A stretch of 64,000 bases of DNA from Dyella sp. C11 (GTDB taxonomy: Bacteria > Pseudomonadota > Gammaproteobacteria > Xanthomonadales > Rhodanobacteraceae). This document shows, piece by piece, positions 35,619-44,193 of the stretch; position 1 is the first letter of the stretch; each line of letters opens with the position of its first letter. Position numbers and translations under genes: made by a program. Where the stretch lies: positions 149,737 through 213,736 of the forward strand of contig NZ_QAVX01000006.1 in assembly GCF_003121485.1 (NCBI RefSeq), read 5' to 3'. The notes under the pieces are model-generated. The model worked only from the letters and a program-made list of their open reading frames with translations, was not told the origin of the DNA and searched no databases.

Positions 35619-36247
35619 AGTTGACGAAGGATACCGACAGGGATTGTGCGCAGGCCTGGGAAGCCATGCCGTGGGTGCTGCAGGACAGCGCGCCACCGGA
35701 GCAGAGCGCCTGGCTGACCGAACACCTTGCGCGCTGCGAAGCGTGTCGCGAAGAGTTCGCGCAGCAGAGCCAGCTGCGGCTTGCGCTGGCACTGCCCACC
35801 GACATCGACCTCGACCCCGAGGTTGGCCTCAAGCGGCTGATGGGCCGCATTGATGCCACCCAAGTGGAGGAAACCCAGACGCATGCGCGTACCGGCACAT
35901 GGTTCACGCGTGCACTGGTGGCTGCCGTGCTGGTGCAGGCACTGGGCATCGGCGTGCTCGGCATCAAGCTGTGGTCCGAAGGTGATGCGCAGTCGTATCG
36001 CACGTTGAGCCAGCCGACACCGGCCGCCATGCCTGGCGCCATCCATGTCGTACCGGATGCCGGCATGAAGCTCGCCGACTGGAACACCCTGCTCCATTCG
36101 CTGCAGTTGCAGGTGGTGGGTGGACCCAACGATGTCGGCGCGTATACGGTGGTGCCCGCGCACGCGGCCGGTACCAGCGATACGCTGCAGCAGCTGCGAT
36201 CCACGCACGGCATCCGCCTTGCCGAGCCGGCCACGACGAGCCCGTGA
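35615..36247 (+). CDS. zinc-finger anti-sigma factor
   Basis: 210 residues. An N-terminal zf-HC2-like segment (LTEHLARCEACREEF, HxxxCxxC) binds the sigma factor. One membrane helix lies at about residues 95-117 (ALVAAVLVQALGIGVLGIKLW), with a periplasmic domain of about 90 residues. The order and 4-bp overlap with the sigma gene support sequestration of the ECF factor at the membrane until a signal arrives. Confidence 0.9.
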   Translation: MKLTKDTDRDCAQAWEAMPWVLQDSAPPEQSAWLTEHLARCEACREEFAQQSQLRLALALPTDIDLDPEVGLKRLMGRIDATQVEETQTHARTGTWFTRALVAAVLVQALGIGVLGIKLWSEGDAQSYRTLSQPTPAAMPGAIHVVPDAGMKLADWNTLLHSLQLQVVGGPNDVGAYTVVPAHAAGTSDTLQQLRSTHGIRLAEPATTSP

Positions 36248-36257
36248 TCACGCCTCG

Positions 36258-37559
36258 ATGAACGTCCGCGCCCTGTTTGCATTGCTGGCCGTGATCGCAC
36301 TGGGCGCATGCGCGCCCGCGCGCCCGGATGCCTCTGCGACCGCTACGGTGGCGCCGACCTCGAACGATCATGTCGCGAGCATGGATAGCGGTCGCGACAT
36401 CGTGCTTGCCGTGGCCAACCCGCAGGAACCGCCGTCCACGCATGCCGGTTCAAGCATGCTCGGCTACGTGCCTGCCACCAACTACGGCGCCGGCCAGCGC
36501 GCCATTTCCACGCTGGACGACATGCGCCAGCGCTATGGCTGGCACCAGGTCACCGGCTGGCCGATCAAGGCGCTGAGCCTGTACTGCATCGTGCTCGAAC
36601 CACCCGCCGGCATGACGCGCGACGACCTGCTCGCCGCCCTGGCCAAGGACGACCGCGTCGCACTGGCGCAGCCGTTGCAGGACTACACCGTGTATGCCGC
36701 GCAGACCGAACCGGCGCACAAGTACAACGATCCCTACGCGGAATTGCAGCGGGGCTTCGTCGAAACCGACGCGGCGCAGGCACACGCCGAAAGCCAGGGC
36801 GATCGCGTGCACATCGCCATCGTGGATACCGGGCTGGACATGAGCCATCCGGATCTCCAGGGCCGCATCCACGACATCACCAACGAAGTCGACGACGACG
36901 TACCCGCGTTCAACCGCGACCCGCACGGCACGGAGGTCGCCGGCATCATCGGTGCCATTGGCGACAACCATGTCGGCATCGTGGGCATGGCGCCCAAATC
37001 GATCATCAGCGTGTACAAGGCGTGCTGGTATCCCGGTGCCGTGCAGGCCGGTGCGCGCTGCAATTCCTTCACGCTGGCCAAGGCGCTGGCGGCGATATTG
37101 GATACGGATGCACGCATCATCAACCTGAGCCTGGGCGGCCCGGCCGACCCCTTGCTCAATCGCCTGCTCGCGCAGTTGCTGGAGCAGCGACGCATCGTGG
37201 TGGCGGCGCTCCCACCAGATGGCAGCACACGCGGATTTCCCGACAGCGCACCCGGCGTGCTGGTGGTGCGGGTAAGCAACGGCATGCCCGCGCCACCGGA
37301 CGTATTGAGTGCGCCGGGCAACGACATTCTCACGACCCAACCCGGCGGTGGCTACGACTTCACCTCCGGCTCGTCCATGGCTGCCGCTCACGTGAGCGGC
37401 ATCGTTGCGTTGCTGCTGTCGATTTCGCCGAATCTCGATGCGCACTCCATCCAGCAGCTGTTGCTCGGCAGCAGCAAGATGGTGAGCGGCAACCGCCAGG
37501 TCGACGCCGCAGCCGCGGTGACGACGTTGCGCAAGAGCATCGCCTCGTCGCGCCACTGA
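36258..37559 (+). CDS. S8 family serine peptidase, lipoprotein
   Basis: 433 residues. The N-terminal signal ends in lipobox LGAC (Cys18), so the protease is lipid-anchored. A propeptide-like segment (about 100-150) precedes the catalytic domain. The triad is D190 in IAIVDTGL, H223 in DPHGTEVAG and S373 in SGSSMAAAHVSG. It starts 10 bp after the anti-sigma gene. It may act in regulated envelope proteolysis; whether it cleaves the anti-sigma factor is speculative. Confidence 0.92.
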   Translation: MNVRALFALLAVIALGACAPARPDASATATVAPTSNDHVASMDSGRDIVLAVANPQEPPSTHAGSSMLGYVPATNYGAGQRAISTLDDMRQRYGWHQVTGWPIKALSLYCIVLEPPAGMTRDDLLAALAKDDRVALAQPLQDYTVYAAQTEPAHKYNDPYAELQRGFVETDAAQAHAESQGDRVHIAIVDTGLDMSHPDLQGRIHDITNEVDDDVPAFNRDPHGTEVAGIIGAIGDNHVGIVGMAPKSIISVYKACWYPGAVQAGARCNSFTLAKALAAILDTDARIINLSLGGPADPLLNRLLAQLLEQRRIVVAALPPDGSTRGFPDSAPGVLVVRVSNGMPAPPDVLSAPGNDILTTQPGGGYDFTSGSSMAAAHVSGIVALLLSISPNLDAHSIQQLLLGSSKMVSGNRQVDAAAAVTTLRKSIASSRH

Positions 37560-37590
37560 CACCCCTTCCCTCCCCATCGCGGACCCCACC

Positions 37591-38514
37591 GTGAAGCAGA
37601 TTGCCGAAGCCCCTTCCTGCATGCCCGATGTCGCCGTCCAGCCGTTGCTCGGTGGACGACTCGACTGGGTAGGCATGGAAGGTATCGACGCGCCCTTGCA
37701 TATCGACGCCGGCAACGGCAGCACGCAACAGGTCACCGCCCACGTGGGCGCCTTCGTCAACCTCACGCGCACGGACCGGCGCGGCATCCACATGTCGCGC
37801 CTGTATCTGTTGATCGACGAGCATTTGGGCACCAGTACGCTCAGTCCCTTCACGCTGGAACGATTGCTGCGCGCCTTCCTGCAATCGCACCACGACCTGG
37901 CCGACCGTGCGCGACTTCGCCTGCGCTTCGAACAGCGCGTGCTGCGCAAGGCGTTACGCAGCGATCACTATGGCTGGCGAAGCTATCCGGTGACGGTGGA
38001 CGCCACGCTCGGGCACCACGGCATCGACATAACGCTGTCCGCCGATGTCACCTATTCGTCCACCTGCCCTGCGTCGGCCGCGTTGTCGCGACAGTTGATC
38101 CAGGAACGATTCGCCAGCGATTTTCCGAACGCTGCGCCGCTGCATCACGCCGACGTACTCGCGTGGCTGGGCACCGAGCAAGGCATCGTGGCCACGCCAC
38201 ACGCGCAGCGCAGCATTGCGCAGGTATCGGTACGCCTGGCACACGACGCGCCGTTGGACATCATCGGCCTGATCGATCGGGTCGAGACCACGCTGGGCAC
38301 ACCGGTGCAGACTGCCGTGAAGCGCGAGGACGAACAGGCCTTCGCGCTCGCCAACGGAGCCAACCTCATGTTTTGCGAAGACGCGGCGCGCCGCATTCAG
38401 CGTGCGCTGGATGCCGACGAGCATTTCGCGGATTTCCAGGTGCGCGTGGAACACCAGGAAAGCCTGCACGCGCACGACGCCGTGGCGTGGGCCAGCAAGC
38501 ACGGCGCCGTGTAA
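37591..38514 (+). CDS. folE2: GTP cyclohydrolase FolE2 (type IB)
   Basis: 307 residues. FolE2/MptA signatures: N-terminal QQVTAHVGAFVNLT, RRGIHMSRLYLLIDEH, and the active-site Cys in YSSTCPAS. It converts GTP to dihydroneopterin triphosphate, the first step of folate and tetrahydrobiopterin routes. It is the metal-flexible alternative to the zinc enzyme FolE, and in many bacteria it is induced under zinc starvation. I did not find a Zur box. GTG start at 37591. Confidence 0.93.
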   Translation: MKQIAEAPSCMPDVAVQPLLGGRLDWVGMEGIDAPLHIDAGNGSTQQVTAHVGAFVNLTRTDRRGIHMSRLYLLIDEHLGTSTLSPFTLERLLRAFLQSHHDLADRARLRLRFEQRVLRKALRSDHYGWRSYPVTVDATLGHHGIDITLSADVTYSSTCPASAALSRQLIQERFASDFPNAAPLHHADVLAWLGTEQGIVATPHAQRSIAQVSVRLAHDAPLDIIGLIDRVETTLGTPVQTAVKREDEQAFALANGANLMFCEDAARRIQRALDADEHFADFQVRVEHQESLHAHDAVAWASKHGAV

Positions 38515-38519
38515 CCCGC

Positions 38520-39746
38520 TCAGGGCTTCGCGAACAGCACCGGGATATCGAACGCCGCAGCAATCGCCTTGTGACCGGCATCGTTCGGGTGCAGGTGATC
38601 GCCACTGTCGTACGCGGCCAGCAGGCGTTCCGGATGCGCCGGGTCGCGCAACGCCTTGTCCGTGTCCACCACGCCATCGAACGCGTGGCCGTTGCGTATC
38701 CACGCGTTGACGGCCTGTCGCTTCGCCTCGCCATCCGCCGAATGGAAGGGCCATTCCAGTCCATCGAATGGCAGCAGCGTGGCGCCGATGACTTTCACCT
38801 TGCGCGCATGGGCTCGCGCAACGATGGTCTTCATGCCATCGATGATCTGTTGCGCGGTGACATCATCCGGCGTGCCGGGAAAGTAGCTGCTTGCGGAAAT
38901 ATCGTTGATGCCTTCCAGCAGCACCACGTAGCGCACGCCGGGCTTGTTCAACGCATCGGCGTCCAGTCGCGTCAACGCGCTGGGACCGATGAATGGCAGG
39001 TGTTCGTCGTGCAGCACGCGGTTGCCCGCAACGCCTTCATCGAGCACGGCCACGTTGTTCATGCCCGCGGTGTGTTGCAACGCAGACGCAAGATCGTCCG
39101 GCCAGCGTGCATCAGTATCCGGTGTGGAACCCACGCCATCGCTGATGGAATCACCCAGGACGGCGATGGCATAACCCGACGTGCCGGGTGCCACGTCCAC
39201 GCCAGTGAGGAACAACCGGCTGCTCACCTTTTCCTGGACGGGAAACGCAGCGTCGCCGGTGGCATCGCCCTTGGCGATCCAGGCGGTCTGGTTGCCCACG
39301 CCGTGAGCCGTCGTGGCGCCAGCACCGTCGCCTACATGGATGCTCACCGCCAAGGCCTGCCATGGCGACACGGTCATGGCGACGGGATCACTCGTTGCCG
39401 TCCCGCCCTTCGCCAGCGTCACGGTCGGCTGGCCATGAAACATCACGGCGTGATCGGAGCCCGGCACGATGGCCGCGCCATCGGCCCGCTGGGCCACGCG
39501 CACCGGTCCCAGCGTGACGGGGCCCGTACCATTGACGTTGGATAGTTCCAGCCGCACTTCCGTGCCGCCCACGCTCGTGCGAATGGCTTCGCGCACGGTG
39601 GTCCCGGCAAGCGTGGGCAAGGTGGAATCCGGTGATGCGGACCAGGTGGCGACCCATGACGGTGCGGGTGCGGCATGCGCCGCCACCATGCTCAACCCAG
39701 ACAACCCGCAGAACGCGACAACACGCTTCAACGACCTTCCGGGCAT
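38520..39746 (-). CDS. SGNH/GDSL hydrolase family protein, secreted
   Basis: 408 residues. Signal peptide about 1-27 (ending VAAHA). Block I is VLGDSISDGVGS, block III contains the Asn of EGINDIS, and the catalytic Asp/His pair is in DHLHPNDAGH. An N-terminal beta-rich domain (about 30-200) precedes the hydrolase. Members of this secreted group act as esterases on polysaccharides or other acylated glycans. Start at ATG 39746 with AAGGGG upstream. The convergent stop of folE2 is 5 bp away. Confidence 0.9.
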   Translation of the reverse strand: MPGRSLKRVVAFCGLSGLSMVAAHAAPAPSWVATWSASPDSTLPTLAGTTVREAIRTSVGGTEVRLELSNVNGTGPVTLGPVRVAQRADGAAIVPGSDHAVMFHGQPTVTLAKGGTATSDPVAMTVSPWQALAVSIHVGDGAGATTAHGVGNQTAWIAKGDATGDAAFPVQEKVSSRLFLTGVDVAPGTSGYAIAVLGDSISDGVGSTPDTDARWPDDLASALQHTAGMNNVAVLDEGVAGNRVLHDEHLPFIGPSALTRLDADALNKPGVRYVVLLEGINDISASSYFPGTPDDVTAQQIIDGMKTIVARAHARKVKVIGATLLPFDGLEWPFHSADGEAKRQAVNAWIRNGHAFDGVVDTDKALRDPAHPERLLAAYDSGDHLHPNDAGHKAIAAAFDIPVLFAKP

Positions 39747-39904
39747 GGCTTGGTACCCCTTGGCGAAAGTGGGACAGCGGCCGCGGCATGGTCCGAGGCT
39801 TGGGACCGGGCAACCAGTGCCATTCTTCACACCAAGTTGGCAAGCCTGGGTATGCACTGGGTGGACGCCCTGCGACCCGGCACGGCCCCAGCGGAGACCC
39901 ACGC

Positions 39905-40111
39905 ATGTCCGAGCATGTCTACAAGTCCATCGAACTCACCGGTTCATCCAAGACCAGTTGCGATGACGCCATCCGCGCTGCAATTGCGCAGGCGTCCAAA
40001 TCGGTACGCAACATCCGCTGGTTCCACGTGATCGAGACGCGCGGCCACGTCGACGACGGCAAGGTCGCCTATTGGCAGGTGACGCTGAAGGTAGGCTTCA
40101 CGCTCGAGTGA
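39905..40111 (+). CDS. dodecin family protein
   Basis: 68 residues, with a small beta-alpha-beta-beta fold. The motif SVRNIRWFHVIETRGHV and the length match the flavin-binding dodecins, which form hollow 12-mers that store or protect FMN/riboflavin. ATG at 39905 has GGAG at 8 nt. It is divergent from the GDSL hydrolase. Transcription probably ends before the ABM gene, which is convergent. Confidence 0.95.
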   Translation: MSEHVYKSIELTGSSKTSCDDAIRAAIAQASKSVRNIRWFHVIETRGHVDDGKVAYWQVTLKVGFTLE

Positions 40112-40184
40112 ACCAGCACGTGCGGTGCGTCTTGCCTGTCCATTCGTTTAAGCGGGTGGACAGCGCGAAGGCACACGCCAGGCC

Positions 40185-40502
40185 TCAGGCGCGCGCGTAA
40201 CCACGCTTGAGATCGAGAAACTCGATGGTGCGTTCTGCGCGCAGCCATTGCGGCAAGGCGGCTTCGAATGCCTGTCGATAAGACTTGCCAAGGTGATGCT
40301 GCAGGAAATGTTCGCGGCTGCACGACCACACTTCATACAACACGAACGTATCCGGATCATCCGGGGCTTGATGCAGATGAGTGGACACGAAATCCGGCTC
40401 TTCCTGCATCGCGTCCAGCACATCCAGCATGCCACGCTCCAGTTGGGCCGCATGCTCGTGACGTGCGGGAAGATGCACGATGAAGGCGATGGTTTCGCTC
40501 AT
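40185..40502 (-). CDS. antibiotic biosynthesis monooxygenase (ABM) domain protein
   Basis: 105 residues. The ferredoxin-like ABM fold is suggested by FIVHLPARHEHAAQLE, PDTFVLYEVWSCSREHFLQH and the dimer-forming YRQAFEAALPQWL. The role of stand-alone members ranges from quinone oxidation (YgiN-like) to structural. The ATG at 40502 has a GAGG upstream. It lies between dodecin (+) and an SDR (+) and seems to be a single-gene unit. Confidence 0.88.
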   Translation of the reverse strand: MSETIAFIVHLPARHEHAAQLERGMLDVLDAMQEEPDFVSTHLHQAPDDPDTFVLYEVWSCSREHFLQHHLGKSYRQAFEAALPQWLRAERTIEFLDLKRGYARA

Positions 40503-40764
40503 GACGTTTTCCTCGACGTTGCCAGTTGGATCGATGCGCCGCAGGACGGCGAGCCGACAGACAGCATGATCCCGCGCCATCCAGGCACAGATATTCGAAG
40601 GGGCTGATGAACATGTGCAACATCATCGAACGATGATGGACAGGTCCTTGAGGTTCATTCGGCAGGCCACCACGTGACATGCCCGAAGGGACGCTGGCCG
40701 ATCCGTTGCCGCGTCGCTCGCCATCCCATATCCGCCACGTCACCGCTTTCCCGAGGAGTTTTCC

Positions 40765-41559
40765 ATGCACATCGATCTCACCGGCCGCACGGCCATCGTC
40801 ACCGGTTCCACCGCCGGCATCGGCCTGGCCATTGCCACCGGTCTTGCCGGCACCGGCGCGCACGTCATCGTTACCGGGCGCACCCAGGCACGCGTGGATG
40901 AGGCCATCGCCAGCATCAAGGCGGCGGTTTCCTCCGCCAGCGTCAGCGGCGTCGCAGGCGACCTTGGCTCAGCCGAAGGTGCACGCGAGTTGATCGCCAA
41001 GATTCCCGACGCCGACATCCTCATCAACAACCTCGGCATCTTCGAACCCAAGCCGTTCTTCGACATTCCCGACGAAGACTGGATGCGCTTCTTCGAAGTG
41101 AACGTGCTCAGCGGCGTGCGCCTGTCGCGCCATTACGCGCAAGGCATGGCCAAGCGTGGCTGGGGCCGCATCCAGTTCGTCTCCAGCGAATCGGGCCTGC
41201 AGATTCCCGCGGAGATGGTGCATTACGGCACCACCAAGACGGCGCAACTGGCCGTGGCGCGCGGACTGGCCGAGTCGCTGGCTGGAACCGGCGTCACCGT
41301 GAATTCCATCTTGCCGGGCCCGACACGCTCCGAAGGCGTGGGCGATTTCTTCGCCAAGATCGCCAAGGAACAAGGTGTGTCGCAGGAACAGGTGGAGCGC
41401 GACTTCATCCAGACGCACCGTCCGTCGTCGCTCATCAAGCGCCTGGCCACGGTGGAAGAAGTGGCGAACCTGTCGGTGTATCTCGCTTCCGAACAGGCGT
41501 CGGCCACCACCGGTGCCGCCATGCGCGTCGACGGTGGCGTGGTGCGTTCCATCGCCTGA
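40765..41559 (+). CDS. SDR family oxidoreductase
   Basis: 264 residues. The TGSTAGIG cofactor motif is at about residues 13-20, INNLG replaces NNAG, and the catalytic YGTTK is intact. The C-terminal VNSILPGPTRSEGV segment resembles 3-oxoacyl-ACP reductase-like or DltE-like enzymes. GAGGAG precedes the start. A strong terminator follows. Substrate unknown. Confidence 0.93.
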   Translation: MHIDLTGRTAIVTGSTAGIGLAIATGLAGTGAHVIVTGRTQARVDEAIASIKAAVSSASVSGVAGDLGSAEGARELIAKIPDADILINNLGIFEPKPFFDIPDEDWMRFFEVNVLSGVRLSRHYAQGMAKRGWGRIQFVSSESGLQIPAEMVHYGTTKTAQLAVARGLAESLAGTGVTVNSILPGPTRSEGVGDFFAKIAKEQGVSQEQVERDFIQTHRPSSLIKRLATVEEVANLSVYLASEQASATTGAAMRVDGGVVRSIA

Positions 41560-41584
41560 TGACTTGCAACCCGACGTGCTGAAC

Positions 41585-41616
41585 GATGGACGCCCGCCTT
41601 GATGCGGGCGTCCATC
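41585..41616. terminator. bidirectional hairpin terminator
   Basis: A perfect 13-bp stem (GATGGACGCCCGC / GCGGGCGTCCATC) with a 6-nt loop lies between the convergent SDR and class V aminotransferase genes. Confidence 0.75.
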
Positions 41617-41625
41617 AAATGGAGA

Positions 41626-42819
41626 TCACGACGTCAGCCACGCCACGCAGCGCTCCACATCGCCCGACGCATGCCAGCCGTGGAATGCAATGCGGAGATA
41701 GCCTTCGCGCATGCTCGCGTGAATGCCTTGCGCCTCGGCGGCGCGCAGCAAATGTGCCGCGCGCTGCGGCGGCACCGCGAACGAAAGTATCGAGCCGAGC
41801 CTGTTGTTGCGCATCAATGCGTGCAGACGTTGTGCCTCGGACGACCACGACGGGTCGTTCGCCAGCGCAGCGAGCAACGCCTGCTGCAATCCGGCGATGT
41901 GTGACTGGATCGCCGCGACGCCACCGCTGTCCAGCAGCAACTGGATCGACGATGCCAACGCGGCGCACGACACGATCGATGGACTGCCTGCCTCCAGGCG
42001 ACGACCATCGGCGGCCCACAACGCATCGCGCGATGCCTGCGTGCCTTCCTGCGAAAAATCATCGGGCGCGGATAACCATGTGCCCAAGGGAATCAGCTGC
42101 TGGCGGAAGGCGCGTTCGGTCCATAACAACCCCTGCCCCTGCAGCCCCAGCAGACCCTTGTGGCCACCCGTGGCAAACGCACTCACGCCATCCAACGCCG
42201 CCACGGCAGTACCGGCACCCTGAATGCCGTCGACCACCAGATGCACGCCACGCTCGCGGCAGGCGCGTCCCAGCCTTTCGATGTCCAGACGCAAACCATC
42301 CTGGTAGCGCACCCATGACACGGCGATGAGGCGCGTGCGCGGCGTAATCGCATCCAGCAAGCGCTGCTCCGGATCGACCGTGGCTTCGGGCGCCACGGGT
42401 GCATCGCCGGTCTGGCCGTCCCAAAGCACCACCTCCGTGCAAGTCACGCCCTTGTCCCGCAGCGCCAGCCAGGGCAAGCGGTTGCTGGGAAATTCACCGG
42501 CGGGAATGATGACTTCATCGCCGGACTTCCACGGATAGCCGAGCGCCACCGCCTCCAGCCCGCTCGACGTGCACGTCACCAGGCTCATGTCGTGAGCATC
42601 CACACCAAGCAGTTGGGCGCCGGCGTGACGCAGCGAGCGCTGCACATCGAGGAAATCCTCGTTCCAACGCACATCCCAGGGTCGCAGTTCGGTTTCCATC
42701 AGCGTGCTGATGGCTCGCGCCGATGCGCGTGGCAGCGGACCATCCTTGCAGTGGGACAACCACAGCACGGATGCCGGCATGTCGAAGTGGTCGCGGGAAA
42801 TGAGCGGCTTGACCAACAC
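41626..42819 (-). CDS. class V aminotransferase family protein (NifS/isopenicillin-N-epimerase-like)
   Basis: 397 residues with a PLP fold. The Schiff-base Lys is in ATGGHKGLLGL and the Asp that pairs with the cofactor is in HLVVDGIQGAG. It lacks an obvious cysteine-desulfurase active-site Cys loop, so a lyase, epimerase or aminotransferase role is as likely. The start is chosen as GTG at 42819 because of AAGGA 8 nt upstream and protein-like sequence from there; ATG at 42780 is possible. The region upstream contains a sigma-54 promoter pointing the other way. Confidence 0.85.
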   Translation of the reverse strand: MLVKPLISRDHFDMPASVLWLSHCKDGPLPRASARAISTLMETELRPWDVRWNEDFLDVQRSLRHAGAQLLGVDAHDMSLVTCTSSGLEAVALGYPWKSGDEVIIPAGEFPSNRLPWLALRDKGVTCTEVVLWDGQTGDAPVAPEATVDPEQRLLDAITPRTRLIAVSWVRYQDGLRLDIERLGRACRERGVHLVVDGIQGAGTAVAALDGVSAFATGGHKGLLGLQGQGLLWTERAFRQQLIPLGTWLSAPDDFSQEGTQASRDALWAADGRRLEAGSPSIVSCAALASSIQLLLDSGGVAAIQSHIAGLQQALLAALANDPSWSSEAQRLHALMRNNRLGSILSFAVPPQRAAHLLRAAEAQGIHASMREGYLRIAFHGWHASGDVERCVAWLTS

Positions 42820-42949
42820 GTGCGGGTTCCTTGAATGCGGGCACCGCCGAGTCGGCACGAATGCGGCGCGTGAAAACGGGGACACGGCACGCTAGCACAA
42901 CGATTTGGGTCCCTTGTCGCGTTGAGCACGCGGCAAACGAACACTTGCG

Positions 42950-43005
42950 TGTCCGTAGCGGTGTCCGCGGTCTGCCGCGCCTGTCCGGACACCGTCCGCG
43001 GACAC
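42950..43005 (+). promoter_or_regulatory. cluster of TGTCCG/CGGACA sites (likely enhancer, UAS)
   Basis: TGTCCG occurs at 42950, 42962 and 42982, and its reverse complement CGGACA at 42986 and 42999. Two dyads result: GTGTCCGCGG (42961-42970) with CCGCGGACAC (42996-43005), and the self-complementary TGTCCGGACA (42982-42991). The set lies about 70-125 bp upstream of a sigma-54 promoter, the usual distance for an enhancer-binding protein. Confidence 0.7.
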
Positions 43006-43071
43006 TCGTCACCGCAACGGCACATTGCCAGAAAATGGCTTCACAGCGCGGTTTACAGGGCATGCAAAGGG

Positions 43072-43088
43072 TTGGCACGGGGCTTGCC
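43072..43088 (+). promoter_or_regulatory. sigma-54 (RpoN) promoter
   Basis: TTGGCACGGGGCTTGCC matches the consensus TGGCACG-N4-TTGC with the invariant GG (43074-43075) and GC (43086-43087) exactly 10 nt apart. Transcription would begin near 43099, about 35 nt before the ATG of the 51-residue gene. Confidence 0.8.
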
Positions 43089-43134
43089 ATATATCCAGTG
43101 AAAGCCACCCAACCCAAGTTCAAGGAGAACGACC

Positions 43135-43290
43135 ATGAAATTCGAAAACCTGATGCTGCACAGCCTGTTCGCCGCCTGCCTGCTGGTTTGCGTGCTGACC
43201 CTGGGCGCCATGGTGACCGCACCGAACTTCACGTCCGCCGCCGTGGCCAGCAATGCCCCGGTCGCTACCACGGCGCAGCCCGCCGGTTGA
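43135..43290 (+). CDS. 51-residue membrane peptide behind a sigma-54 promoter
   Basis: The frame begins at ATG 43135, 7 nt after AAGGAG, and codes for 51 residues. An N-terminal MKFENLM is followed by a hydrophobic segment (about 8-29, HSLFAACLLVCVLTLGAMV) and a Pro/Ala/Thr-rich tail ending TAQPAG. It could be a membrane-anchored peptide or a secreted leader. The strong ribosome-binding site and promoter favour a real gene, though too short for family assignment. It is followed by a hairpin at 43370-43390. Confidence 0.75.
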   Translation: MKFENLMLHSLFAACLLVCVLTLGAMVTAPNFTSAAVASNAPVATTAQPAG

Positions 43291-43369
43291 GGAACGACGA
43301 CGTGTACACACGTGCGTTCCCCCACGCACCGGGGAACCGATCGACGGACGGGTTCCCCCCAGAAAAATA

Positions 43370-43390
43370 GCCCCGGGAAATTCCCGGGGC
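43370..43390. terminator. hairpin terminator
   Basis: GCCCCGGGAA and TTCCCGGGGC form 10-bp arms around a single base. On the minus strand the hairpin is followed by TATTTTTCT, so it is a good intrinsic terminator for the gene at 43508-43759; it may also stop the 51-residue gene. Confidence 0.7.
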
Positions 43391-43507
43391 TCGATGAGCG
43401 CAAGGGCATGCGCTGAAACACGCGTGACACAGGGATGCTTCACCACACAGGAAATCGTGTCTCTCGAAGCTCTACAACGAAGCAAGGGACACGTGGAACG
43501 AACGCTC

Positions 43508-43759
43508 TCAGTGAGCGCTCGACGCCAGCTGACTCAACTCGGTCAGCCCATGCCGCTCCATCGTCGAATACAGCTGCTCCCACCACCAGCGGCGATCCGC
43601 TTCGGCGATATCGGACGTCGGCAGCTGGACCAGTTGCTCGATGGCTGCCCAGCGTTCCTCTTCAAGTGCATGGCGCCGTGCAAGCCGCACCAGCTGCGCA
43701 TCCAGCGCGGCAAAGCGGAAGGTCAACTGTTCCCGGGAAAATGGCACGTTGCTGTCCAT
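43508..43759 (-). CDS. small hypothetical protein
   Basis: 83 residues, helix-rich and charged (LDAQLVRLARRHALEEERWA), with a Trp-rich motif RRWWWEQLYSTMER. There is no signal peptide or membrane segment. I do not recognise a family. The ATG at 43759 has only a weak Shine-Dalgarno. The gene ends 118 bp before a hairpin with a T tract on its own strand, which supports transcription. Confidence 0.65.
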   Translation of the reverse strand: MDSNVPFSREQLTFRFAALDAQLVRLARRHALEEERWAAIEQLVQLPTSDIAEADRRWWWEQLYSTMERHGLTELSQLASSAH

Positions 43760-44193
43760 CGTCTATCGGTGTTCGTTGCAGTGTTCCCTTTCTACTACGC
43801 CGGAGCACCCCGCAATGCACGAATCTGGCAGGCATGACTAAACGGGCTGGTTGAAGGCGTCGCCGGAAAGGTGACTGCCATTCACTCCCCATGTCGACGT
43901 TGCTGCGCATTGCCCGACGTTGGCAGCCGCGATATCACCTGCTTGACGGTTACTTCACCGCCACAAGAGGAATCTTCGGCGGGTGACGCGAGCCGACGTG
44001 CGTCACCCGTGGTGCTTCGCGTGACAGCGGAGCCCACACCCACCGCAGGGACACCAGCGCACGGGGACCAGCGCGCCTTCGAGTTGCTGTGCGCATGACT
44101 TTTTCTTTGCCGCTCGTTGAACTGTTTTATCCATGGCTGGCGTTTCGGCGCCAAGCGTCCGCATCGCGCCACTCAACCAACAGGTGTAAGCAC
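43760..44193. other. intergenic region with 10-bp inverted repeat
   Basis: About 434 bp between a minus-strand small gene and the chloroperoxidase-like gene. It contains a perfect inverted repeat (CGGGTGACGC at 43980-43989 and GCGTCACCCG at 44000-44009, 10-nt spacer). Open frames here are short or have poor coding character. Promoters for the flanking genes must be here but are not obvious. Confidence 0.55.

Noticed and set aside
36120-36257. Upstream extension of the subtilase gene to a start at 36120
   Set aside because: It would overlap the anti-sigma gene by more than 120 bp and put 46 residues before a perfectly good lipoprotein signal that starts at 36258.
43882-44172. 96-codon minus-strand frame upstream of the chloroperoxidase-like gene
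   Set aside because: No ribosome-binding site, unlikely composition, and it would occupy the promoter region of the neighbouring gene.
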